Origin: Pseudomonadota bacterium
GTDB taxonomy: Bacteria; Pseudomonadota; Gammaproteobacteria; Burkholderiales; Thiobacillaceae
NCBI GenBank assembly: GCA_021802595.1
Contig: JAJZRT010000352.1
Location: 1 to 5,082 of the forward strand
Direction of reading: 5' to 3'
Length of the DNA: 5,082 nucleotides
The translations under genes and the position numbers were made by a program. Position 1 is the first letter of the stretch. Each line of letters begins with the position of its first letter. Positions 1 to 5,082 of the stretch are shown in pieces. The notes below the pieces were generated by a model. It had not been told where the DNA came from. It made no database searches and saw only the letters and a program-made list of their open reading frames with translations.

Positions 1-2
1 AT

Positions 3-203
3 GCTGCGCAGGTGGTCGTGGTTCTCGCGCCTCCAGGCGTCGAACCACGGCCATCCGCCATCGCCAGGCCCGGGAAGGTCATGATCATCGTTGCGAAACC
101 CAAGGCTGGCGAGGGGGCTGCACACGATTCCATCGAGCGTTGCTCTGGAATGCGCACACCAGGATTCATAGCGCTCGGACTTGGAGAAAATGATGACTGT
201 TAA
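3..203 (+). other. Possible 3' end of an upstream rightward gene (ambiguous frame)
   Basis: This plus-strand frame is open from the window edge and ends with TAA at 201-203. It would overlap the start of the next gene (ATG at 193) by 11 bases, a layout often seen with translational coupling. Its codons begin mostly with purines, as real genes tend to. The roughly 66-residue product starts with a Val-rich stretch and has no motif I recognise. A minus-strand frame using the same codon boundaries is also open, so the coding direction cannot be settled from this window. If real, this is the C-terminus of a gene that starts to the left. Confidence 0.2.
11..55. repeat. Imperfect inverted repeat, 14-bp arms
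   Basis: Arms 11-24 and 42-55 pair over 14 positions, with two G-T wobbles (12/54 and 16/50). The inner 8 bp, CGTGGTTC / GAACCACG, are perfect. Inside the 17-base loop a further CGCC (28-31) pairs with GGCG (36-39). No T run follows on either strand, so a simple intrinsic terminator is unlikely. It could be a REP-like or folded site, or a chance structure within coding DNA. Confidence 0.5.
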
Positions 204-1662
204 CACCTCTTCCTTCCCCGAAGATTCCAGCAATTTCTATAGCTTCGGCGCCCGCCGCATTGGCCGATATCTTGCCAAGCTTGGCATGCCAATTCCCGAC
301 GAAGATGCCGTGCGTAAGGAACTGCTCAACCGCTTTGAAGGAGTGGACTACTTAGCCGCCAAGCGGCTGCTTGAGAAAGAAGATTCCGCTGATTGGCACA
401 CGGTTGTCGCCGGCGAAGTGGATAGTGACCTTTCAGGTTTTTCGGTCCAAGCCGCACGTACCTTCGTTGACGGACTGGCCGCCGTTCTAGACATATGCGA
501 CCGCGAGCGCATCTTCCCCTCTGCAATTGACCGGCTTTCTGATGGAATCCGCTTACGGGTGCACGACAAGACGTTTGCCGAAATCCGGCGGATGTGTTTT
601 GAGCCCTACCAGCCCAGACATCGCGAACGTGTCCACAGTGCCTTGAAAGGCATCCGTACCCGCGGCGAGAACGAACGGATGGTAGCCAGGCTCCGATCAC
701 TACCGGGATTTGCTTCCATCAACATTGAACTCGACCAGGATAGTTGCACTGAACCTTACGGGTTCCTGCTGGTTCCGTTCCCAGCCAACTGGGCAACGGC
801 CATGATGTCGGCGATGGTGTCACTTGGCCTCCCGGTGAAGCGCCATGTCGCCCAGGAACTCGTGGCGCAACTGTTCGGCGCCAGCAACTGGCAACACCTG
901 GTCGCCAATGATGGCGAGGCACGGGTCTGGGCGACGCCGTTTGCGGTAGCGAAAAGCGAGACCGATACCACTAGCTGGCGCTATTACCGGACTGTGGGCG
1001 AAAGTGTCTGGGCCTTCGGAAAGACGCTGGAATCCTGGAATGGCAAGCCATTGCTGATCGACAGCTGTAGAAGTGCCACATTGTCGGATGGTTTATACGT
1101 TGCCACAGCCTTAGTCGAGAGCCCCAGAGATCATGATCGCGAAGGCTTACCCTTCTCTACGCCAGTCGACATTATCGACCCAGAGGATTCCGACGATTAC
1201 TATCCGCTGGCCAGACAGGCCGCGGCACTGCTGAATTCGGGCGGTGATCCCATGGCGGCACTCGGCTGGAGCGGCGATTTCAGCCGGAACATGCTCTCGG
1301 CGAACGTCCGTCTTGGATCGACTGGCGACAGGACGTTGCAACTCGGTGCTTGGTGGCTACGCGTGTTCGACGCTCACCAGAGAGCATATCTTTCACTCGA
1401 GCAATTTGACGCTGACGGCACGCGTATGAAGGCAGACAGTATCCCGCTTTACAAAACTACTCTGCGCCACGATGCCGAGAACAACATTCTCACAGTGCTG
1501 GGCGACTATGACCGAGAGGATGTTGCGACAATCCCGAATGTTTCGACTGAACAGATCGAACAGCTCCGACTAATGGTCAGTGAGCCAGCCGACAACCCAT
1601 CGGCACCGGCCTATTGGGGACAAGGCGATATTCGGGGAGAATGGCCGCCACTGCCTAACTGA
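193..1662 (+). CDS. Hypothetical protein, 489 aa, with Trp-centred helical motif
   Basis: I do not recognise a named family. The product is a soluble, acidic, Trp-rich protein with no signal peptide or membrane span. Start choice: TTG 181, ATG 190 and ATG 193 are in frame. GGAG at 183-186 sits 6 bases before ATG 193 but only 3 before ATG 190, so 193 is preferred. Around residues 216-238, AQELVAQLFGASNWQHLVA (219-237) resembles a short helical motif (QELVA-LFG-x-x-x-W-x-x-L-x-A) that I recall from other hypothetical proteins of plasmids and islands, some labelled glyoxalase-related. A looser copy may lie at residues 54-75, centred on W68. The C-terminal third (about 240-489) is rich in Trp, Tyr and Asp, with no motif I can name. 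At least five TTA leucine codons occur, whereas none is seen in czcC, so codon use differs from the efflux genes. It ends 131 bases before czcI and appears to be a separate unit. The reading frame is secure; the function is unknown. Confidence 0.8.
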   Translation: MTVNTSSFPEDSSNFYSFGARRIGRYLAKLGMPIPDEDAVRKELLNRFEGVDYLAAKRLLEKEDSADWHTVVAGEVDSDLSGFSVQAARTFVDGLAAVLDICDRERIFPSAIDRLSDGIRLRVHDKTFAEIRRMCFEPYQPRHRERVHSALKGIRTRGENERMVARLRSLPGFASINIELDQDSCTEPYGFLLVPFPANWATAMMSAMVSLGLPVKRHVAQELVAQLFGASNWQHLVANDGEARVWATPFAVAKSETDTTSWRYYRTVGESVWAFGKTLESWNGKPLLIDSCRSATLSDGLYVATALVESPRDHDREGLPFSTPVDIIDPEDSDDYYPLARQAAALLNSGGDPMAALGWSGDFSRNMLSANVRLGSTGDRTLQLGAWWLRVFDAHQRAYLSLEQFDADGTRMKADSIPLYKTTLRHDAENNILTVLGDYDREDVATIPNVSTEQIEQLRLMVSEPADNPSAPAYWGQGDIRGEWPPLPN

Positions 1663-1715
1663 AGCCGCTGCGGTGCGAAAACCGGCCAATGCACCAATAG
1701 CCTAATGAGGATCCC

Positions 1716-1756
1716 AGCCCCGTTTGCCATTCTGCCTATCCGACGCAGACGGGGCT
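1716..1756 (+). promoter_or_regulatory. 12-bp hairpin between the hypothetical gene and czcI
   Basis: Arm AGCCCCGTTTGC (1716-1727) pairs with GCAGACGGGGCT (1745-1756) over 12 positions with a single G-T wobble, around a 17-base loop. It starts 53 bases after the upstream stop codon. It is not followed by a T run, so it is not a classic intrinsic terminator. It could still slow or end the upstream transcript, or act as an operator, because its right arm meets the candidate -35 box at 1756-1761. The structure is plain in the sequence; the role is inference. Confidence 0.5.
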
Positions 1757-1783
1757 TGGCATTCCTCCACCAACCTCTGATAA
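1756..1783 (+). promoter_or_regulatory. Candidate sigma70-like promoter for czcI
   Basis: TTGGCA (1756-1761) and TGATAA (1778-1783) are separated by 16 bases, a fair match to -35 and -10 boxes. Transcription would begin near 1788-1791, only a few bases before the GTG start of czcI at 1794. No Shine-Dalgarno sequence is visible there, which agrees with a very short or absent leader. The hairpin at 1716-1756 abuts the -35 box and could hold a metal-responsive regulator site. The prediction rests on base matching only. Confidence 0.4.
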
Positions 1784-1793
1784 ACTTACTCGG

Positions 1794-2144
1794 GTGAAAA
1801 AGCTGCTCGTGTTTCTTCTCGTGGTCATATTACCCTTCCAGTTCGCTTGGGCTGGGGTGGGTGTGTATTGCCAACACGAGACAGGCCAAGCCGCGCAGCA
1901 CTTCGGCCACCACGATCACCAGCACAAAGCGCTTGGAGATCAGGGCAAGAGCGAGTCGGGCAAGGTTAACCCGAGCGCCGACAATGATTGCAGTTCCCAT
2001 CTAAATGGCCACAACTGCTTACTCAGTAGTCTGGAAGCTTTAGTCGTAGCTCCAATTGTGGTGTTCGACGGCTTCAGCCCGCATTACTTCGCATCGCATA
2101 TCCCCGACGGGCCCGAGCGCCCTGATAGACAGCTCGCCGCGTAA
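1794..2144 (+). CDS. czcI: CzcI-like periplasmic metal-resistance protein
   Basis: This small (116 aa) protein precedes the czcCBA efflux genes, as CzcI does in Cupriavidus metallidurans, and is thought to modulate metal resistance from the periplasm. Residues 1-20 form a clear signal peptide: two Lys, a hydrophobic core and AWA, with likely cleavage before GVGVYC. The mature part shows the family hallmarks. These are YCQHE near the N-terminus, the His cluster HFGHHDHQH (36-44), and a D-N-D-C...H...H..C segment (C66, H69, H73, C75), all possible metal ligands. The start is GTG; later in-frame GTGs would remove the two lysines of the signal peptide, so 1794 is preferred. No ribosome binding site is visible upstream. 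Three TTA leucine codons occur in this short gene, unlike czcC. The stop is followed by 88 bases with a nested palindrome before czcC. Family assignment is by gene order and motif, and the exact biochemical role is not settled. Confidence 0.85.
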   Translation: MKKLLVFLLVVILPFQFAWAGVGVYCQHETGQAAQHFGHHDHQHKALGDQGKSESGKVNPSADNDCSSHLNGHNCLLSSLEALVVAPIVVFDGFSPHYFASHIPDGPERPDRQLAA

Positions 2145-2146
2145 GC

Positions 2147-2205
2147 CCGGCGAGACATCCCCCTTTTTTCTGCGGCTGACGTAGCCGCCTTTTCGGTCTC
2201 GCCGG
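2147..2205. repeat. Perfect 10-bp inverted repeat enclosing an inner hairpin
   Basis: CCGGCGAGAC (2147-2156) and GTCTCGCCGG (2196-2205) are exact reverse complements. They begin three bases after the czcI stop codon and end 27 bases before the czcC start. The 39-base interior contains a T6 run (2164-2169) and a second hairpin at 2172-2188. In RNA the outer stem would close the whole intergenic region into one domain. It could protect or separate czcI and czcCBA messages, or take part in attenuation. Confidence 0.65.
2172..2194 (+). terminator. Terminator-like hairpin between czcI and czcC
   Basis: GCGGCT (2172-2177) and AGCCGC (2183-2188) form a 6-bp GC-rich stem with a 5-base loop, followed directly by CCTTTTC. 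The stem is short and the T run has only four bases, so it would be a weak or partial intrinsic terminator. That would lower czcCBA expression relative to czcI rather than stop it. It lies wholly within the larger 2147-2205 stem, so the two structures could coexist. Confidence 0.45.
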
Positions 2206-2221
2206 ATTGTCCTGTTCATTT

Positions 2222-2226
2222 AGGAG
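2222..2226 (+). promoter_or_regulatory. Ribosome binding site of czcC
   Basis: AGGAG lies 6 bases before ATG 2233, which fixes that start. The last G begins a GAATTC palindrome that fills the spacer. Confidence 0.8.
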
Positions 2227-2232
2227 AATTCG

Positions 2233-3573
2233 ATGCGTAGACCACGCACATCCCTGATCGGGCTGCTGGGGTTGGCAGCCACCATTTTCAACCCCTTGGT
2301 TTCCCCTGCACTGGCGCAGTCTTCAACGGCGCCGGGCAACGTCAACTCGGCAGCCATCCTGCCGAATCCACAGACCGGCAAACTCGAGCCGATCGGGCCG
2401 CTGGGCCTGGCCGCCGCGATCGATCTCGCCCTGTCGGCCAACCCTACGTTGGCCGCTGCCGCGCGCGAATTGCAGGCCGCCGAGGGGGCCGTCATCCAGG
2501 CCGGCGTACGTCCCAACCCCGAAATTGCGACTCTGGTCGAGGACACCCAGAACAAGGCCACCCGCACGACGACCTTGCAGATCAATCAGGCCATCGAACT
2601 GGGCGGCAAGCGGGCCGCCCGTATCGAGTCGGCTGAACGCGGGCGTGACGTAGCCGCCGCCGATCTGGCCACCCAACGCCTGGAAATCCGTGCGGCGACC
2701 GTGGCAGCCTTCTTCGACGTGCTTGTCGCGCAAGAGCGCGTCCGGCTGGCCGAAGCGTTGCTTGACCTCGCCCAGCGTGCGACCCAGGCTGCGTCACGAC
2801 GTGTCATGGCAGGCAAGGTTTCGCCGGTGGAGGAAACCAAAGCCCGGGTGGCGGAAGGATCCGTTCGGGTGGAGTTCAATCAGGCACAAGCGGAATTGGC
2901 GAGCGCACGCAAACGCCTGGCCGCGACCTGGGGTAATCCGTCACCGCGTTTTGAGCGGGCCGATGGACGAGCCGAGACATTGCCTGCCGTACCAACGTCG
3001 GAAGAGATTACCAATCGTCTGGCGGCGTCCCCCGCCCTCGCTCGTGCTCGCCTCGAAGTCGATCGCCGCTCTGCGCTAGTGGAGGTCGAGCGGACGCGCC
3101 GGATACCTAACGTAACGGTGAGTCTAGGCGCCAAACGTGCCGAAGAGTTGGGGCGTGACCAAGCCGTTGTGGGCTTGTCGATTCCACTCCCACTGTTTGA
3201 TCGTAACCAGGGCAATCTGCTGGAAGCCTTGCGCCGTGCCGACAAGGCACGGGACGAACTGGCCGCGACGGAAGTCCGCCTCTCCACCGAAATCGCCCAG
3301 GCCCACGAACGGCTCAAGGCGCTCAGCCTGGAAGTCGGGACCTTGCAGAAGGAAATTCTGCCGGGCGCCCAGAGTGCCTATGAGGCAGCCAGCAAGGGGT
3401 ACGAGCTGGGCAAATTCAGCTTCCTAGAGGTGCTGGATGCACAGCGCACCTTTTTCCAGGCACGGTCCCAATACCTGCGAGCGCTGGCTGACGCCCATCG
3501 GGCAGCGGCCGACATCGACCGCGTGCTTGGCGCCGTAGCTGCGTCATCCCCAATCGGCGGTGGACAACTCTAG
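2233..3573 (+). CDS. czcC: CzcC outer-membrane factor of the Czc efflux system
   Basis: This is the outer-membrane channel of the CzcCBA complex (TolC/OEP family), which carries Zn2+, Cd2+ and Co2+ from the CzcB-CzcA assembly to the outside. The length, 446 aa, is normal. Residues 1-28 are a signal peptide ending SPALA before Q29. No Cys follows, so it is not a lipoprotein of the CusC/OprM kind. Two OEP repeats are visible. The first (about 57-233) includes PNPEIATLVEDTQ and QAIELGGKRAARIESA (119-134), a stretch characteristic of CzcC relatives. The second (about 255-435) includes GLSIPLPLFDRNQGN (314-328) and YELGKFSFLEVLDAQRTFF (390-408) near the end. Between these lie long Ala/Arg/Glu-rich helices expected of the periplasmic tunnel. 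It has a strong ribosome binding site and stops 9 bases before czcB, so the two are co-transcribed. CnrC or NccC (nickel/cobalt) relatives are an alternative, but the CzcI neighbour favours Czc. Confidence 0.93.
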   Translation: MRRPRTSLIGLLGLAATIFNPLVSPALAQSSTAPGNVNSAAILPNPQTGKLEPIGPLGLAAAIDLALSANPTLAAAARELQAAEGAVIQAGVRPNPEIATLVEDTQNKATRTTTLQINQAIELGGKRAARIESAERGRDVAAADLATQRLEIRAATVAAFFDVLVAQERVRLAEALLDLAQRATQAASRRVMAGKVSPVEETKARVAEGSVRVEFNQAQAELASARKRLAATWGNPSPRFERADGRAETLPAVPTSEEITNRLAASPALARARLEVDRRSALVEVERTRRIPNVTVSLGAKRAEELGRDQAVVGLSIPLPLFDRNQGNLLEALRRADKARDELAATEVRLSTEIAQAHERLKALSLEVGTLQKEILPGAQSAYEAASKGYELGKFSFLEVLDAQRTFFQARSQYLRALADAHRAAADIDRVLGAVAASSPIGGGQL

Positions 3574-3575
3574 GA
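3572..3575 (+). promoter_or_regulatory. Ribosome binding site of czcB overlapping the czcC stop
   Basis: AGGA lies 7 bases before ATG 3583, and its first two bases are the last two of the czcC TAG stop (3571-3573). This arrangement suggests translational coupling of czcB to czcC. A GAATTC palindrome (3574-3579) again fills the spacer. Confidence 0.65.
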
Positions 3576-3582
3576 ATTCATC

Positions 3583-5082
3583 ATGAAAACAAATTTGAAC
3601 AAACTCCGCTCCCAACTCAACAAGAAGCAGAGCATCGCCATCGCCATCATCCTGGTCGCAGGTTTGGCGATCAGCGCCGCGATCCTCGGCACGGGGACAT
3701 CCCAACCCGCCGGCGACGGCCATGGCCACGGCAGCCATGCCGAGTCAAAGGGACACGCCGATACCGAGCACCATGGCGGGCAAGCAACCGATGGCCATGA
3801 ACACGCCAAGGAGCACGGCGATGCCGAACATCATGAAGAGGGGCCACAAACCGGCCCTCACGGCGGGAAGCTTTTTGCCGAAGACGGCTTCGGCCTCGAA
3901 ATCCTGCTGGCAGAAGAAGGCGGCGAACCCCGCTTCCGGGTCTGGCTCTTCCAGCAGGGCAAGCCGGTATCGCCCAGCACCGCCAAGGTTTCCGTTTCGC
4001 TTGCTCGGCCCGGTGGGGACAAGCAGGAAATCGCCTTCGCCGTGGAAAAGGACTATCTGAAGAGCGTCGTGGCGATTGAGGAGCCCCATGTCTTCGACGC
4101 GACCGTCGCGGCGCGGATGGCAAATGCCCCCTATCTCTTCACCTTTGCCCAGGAGGAAGGCAAGGTGGAACTGAGTGATGCGCAGATTCAAGCTGCTGCT
4201 ATCACCATTCAGAAAGCCGCGCCGGCGCGCATTCGGACCGTCCTGCAGTTACCGGGAGAGATTCGCTTCAATGAAGATCGGACGGCCCACGTCGTCCCTC
4301 GGCTGGCCGGCGTGGTGGAAAGCGTTCCGGCCAACCTGGGGCAAACGGTGAAGAAGGGCCAGGTTCTGGCCATCATTGCCAGCACTGGTCTGTCTGAACA
4401 GCGCAGTGAGTTGCTTTCTGCCCAGAAGCGCCTTGCCCTCGCGAAGTCGACTTATGAACGCGAAAAGAAGCTCTGGGAGGAAAAGATTTCCGCCGAGCAG
4501 GACTACCTCCAAGCGAAACAGGCCCTGCAGGAAGCCGAAATCGCAACGGCTAACGCCCAGCAAAAACTCGTTGCCCTCGGCGCCACCCCGCAAGCGACGG
4601 GAGCCCTCAACCGCTATGAAATCCGGGCTCCATTCGACGGCATGGTGGTGGAAAAGCATATTGCCCTGGGCGAGGCCGTGAAAGAAGACGCCAGCATCTT
4701 TACCGTGTCCGACCTGTCCTCGGTCTGGGCCGAAATCATCGTGCCCGCCAAGGATTTGAACACGGTTCGGGTCGGCGAACCGGCCATCGTGAAGGCCACT
4801 GCCTTCGACTCGAAGGCGGAAGGCAAGGTCTCCTATGTCGGCGCGCTCCTTGGCCAGGAAACCCGTACTGCCCGAGCGCGAGTGACGCTTCCCAATCCGC
4901 AGATGGCATGGCGCCCCGGACTCTTCGTCAACGTTGAGGTGCAGTCGGGCGAAGCCGATGTCCCGGTCGCCGTAGCAGCCGATGCCATCCAGACCGTCAA
5001 TGACAAGCCCGTGATCTTCACCCGAGTACCCGGCGGCTTTGTCGCTCAACCGGTCACTCTGGGGCGATCCGACGGAAAGATC
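3583..5082 (+). CDS. czcB: CzcB periplasmic adaptor of the Czc efflux system (3' end outside window)
   Basis: This is the membrane-fusion protein linking the RND pump CzcA to CzcC, and it may pass metal ions to the pump. The frame is open for exactly 500 codons to the window edge, and probably only a short C-terminal piece is missing. Residues 16-36 are a hydrophobic segment after several Lys/Arg, serving as signal or membrane anchor, with no lipobox. Residues 47-93 hold twelve His, including HGHGSH and EHHEE, ending in GPHGGKLF (91-98), the HGG motif that opens the extra N-terminal domain of CzcB-type adaptors (about 95-200). The lipoyl half-motifs are HVVPRLAGVVESVPANLGQ (236-254) and YEIRAPFDGMVVEKHIALGE (345-364), on either side of a coiled-coil hairpin (about 271-335). 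A beta-barrel domain (about 380-455) and the start of the membrane-proximal domain follow. The His segment holds a 20-residue in-frame duplication. No frameshift is seen. Confidence 0.93.
   Translation, partial: MKTNLNKLRSQLNKKQSIAIAIILVAGLAISAAILGTGTSQPAGDGHGHGSHAESKGHADTEHHGGQATDGHEHAKEHGDAEHHEEGPQTGPHGGKLFAEDGFGLEILLAEEGGEPRFRVWLFQQGKPVSPSTAKVSVSLARPGGDKQEIAFAVEKDYLKSVVAIEEPHVFDATVAARMANAPYLFTFAQEEGKVELSDAQIQAAAITIQKAAPARIRTVLQLPGEIRFNEDRTAHVVPRLAGVVESVPANLGQTVKKGQVLAIIASTGLSEQRSELLSAQKRLALAKSTYEREKKLWEEKISAEQDYLQAKQALQEAEIATANAQQKLVALGATPQATGALNRYEIRAPFDGMVVEKHIALGEAVKEDASIFTVSDLSSVWAEIIVPAKDLNTVRVGEPAIVKATAFDSKAEGKVSYVGALLGQETRTARARVTLPNPQMAWRPGLFVNVEVQSGEADVPVAVAADAIQTVNDKPVIFTRVPGGFVAQPVTLGRSDGKI
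3754..3835 (+). repeat. Duplicated His-rich unit within czcB
   Basis: Bases 3754-3775 and 3814-3835 match at 18 of 22 positions and lie exactly 60 bases apart, so the repeat is in frame. The units encode HADTEHH (58-64) and HGDAEHH (78-84). This looks like an old duplication that lengthened the metal-binding segment. Confidence 0.6.

Larger units (their letters stand above)
1..206 (-). other. Possible 5' part of a leftward gene (ambiguous frame)
   Basis: The minus strand is open from the left edge to beyond base 206. It could begin at a GTG at 206-204, with a purine-rich AGGAAG sequence just upstream but too close to be a good ribosome binding site. The predicted peptide looks protein-like, with several Trp residues and stretches such as WPWFDAWRRENHDHLRSM at the truncated end. 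I recognise no family. Against it: there is no ATG, and the start would overlap the N-terminus of the rightward gene at 193. In addition, the codon-aligned frame on the plus strand (3-203) is also open and shows a similar GC-rich third position. One of the two may be the edge of a real neighbouring gene, or neither. This is a weak call. Confidence 0.2.

Noticed and set aside
11..55. Integron attC site
   Set aside because: The outer ends lack the GTTRRRY / RYYYAAC core pairs, and no integrase or cassette structure is visible.
17..60. tRNA-like T-arm (GGTTCGA on the minus strand)
   Set aside because: The five-base stem that should follow the loop does not pair, and no acceptor, D or anticodon arms can be built.
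326..700. 124-codon minus-strand frame inside the hypothetical gene
   Set aside because: It is antisense to a continuous 489-codon gene, with a low-complexity Arg/Gly-rich translation and no ribosome binding site evident.
1672..1695. Short inverted repeat GGTGC / GCACC after the hypothetical gene
   Set aside because: Only 5 bp with a 14-base loop and no T run, so likely chance.
2690..3079. 129-codon plus-strand frame inside czcC
   Set aside because: It is an out-of-frame translation rich in Arg, Trp and Pro, inside the clear CzcC frame.
2226..3579. EcoRI sites as a sign of a cloned construct
   Set aside because: No vector sequence is present, the genes and spacing look natural, and a third GAATTC occurs within the hypothetical gene.
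3671..4191. Two overlapping minus-strand frames of about 150 codons
   Set aside because: They are antisense to the CzcB N-terminal region, have biased Arg/Pro-rich or His-poor translations, and show no motif or supported start.
4249..5049. 266-codon open frame on the minus strand within czcB
   Set aside because: It is the antisense shadow of a well-supported CzcB coding frame with all adaptor motifs. Long antisense frames are common in GC-rich genes.
1..5082. CRISPR array or insertion sequence
   Set aside because: No regularly spaced direct repeats, transposase frame or paired terminal inverted repeats were seen.

Overview
The window carries the start of a Czc-type heavy-metal efflux operon, in the order czcI, czcC, czcB. 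It lies just downstream of an unrecognised 489-residue gene on the same strand. The high GC of czcC and czcB, the Shine-Dalgarno sites, the signal peptides and the presence of a CzcI protein point to a Gram-negative proteobacterium, most likely beta- or gamma-. Czc operons with an unrelated hypothetical gene next door are common on islands and plasmids. No transposase, integrase or tRNA is visible, so mobility is only a possibility.

Layout: bases 1-192 hold no gene I can defend. They contain a strong 14-bp imperfect inverted repeat (11-55) and two competing open frames, one on each strand. Bases 193-1662 encode a hypothetical soluble protein with a Trp-centred helical motif. Bases 1663-1793 hold a 12-bp hairpin and a plausible sigma70-like promoter placed so close to czcI that its mRNA would be almost leaderless. 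Bases 1794-2144 are czcI (periplasmic, His/Cys-rich, GTG start). Bases 2145-2232 hold a nested palindrome with a terminator-like inner hairpin. Bases 2233-3573 are czcC (outer-membrane factor). From 3583 to the window end is czcB (periplasmic adaptor), open for 500 codons and cut by the edge. The inner-membrane pump gene czcA is expected just beyond it.

How they work together (known for the family): CzcA is a proton-driven RND pump in the inner membrane, CzcB bridges the periplasm, and CzcC is the outer-membrane exit duct. Together they export Zn2+, Cd2+ and Co2+. CzcI is a small periplasmic protein encoded upstream and thought to modulate the system. Here both CzcI and the N-terminal part of CzcB are unusually rich in histidine, which fits periplasmic metal capture. 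No regulator (czcR/czcS, czcD, czcN) lies within the window.

I did not find a convincing new system. The points most worth a second look are the nested palindrome between czcI and czcC, the near-leaderless czcI promoter, the 20-residue duplication in the CzcB His-rich segment, and the unidentified upstream gene.
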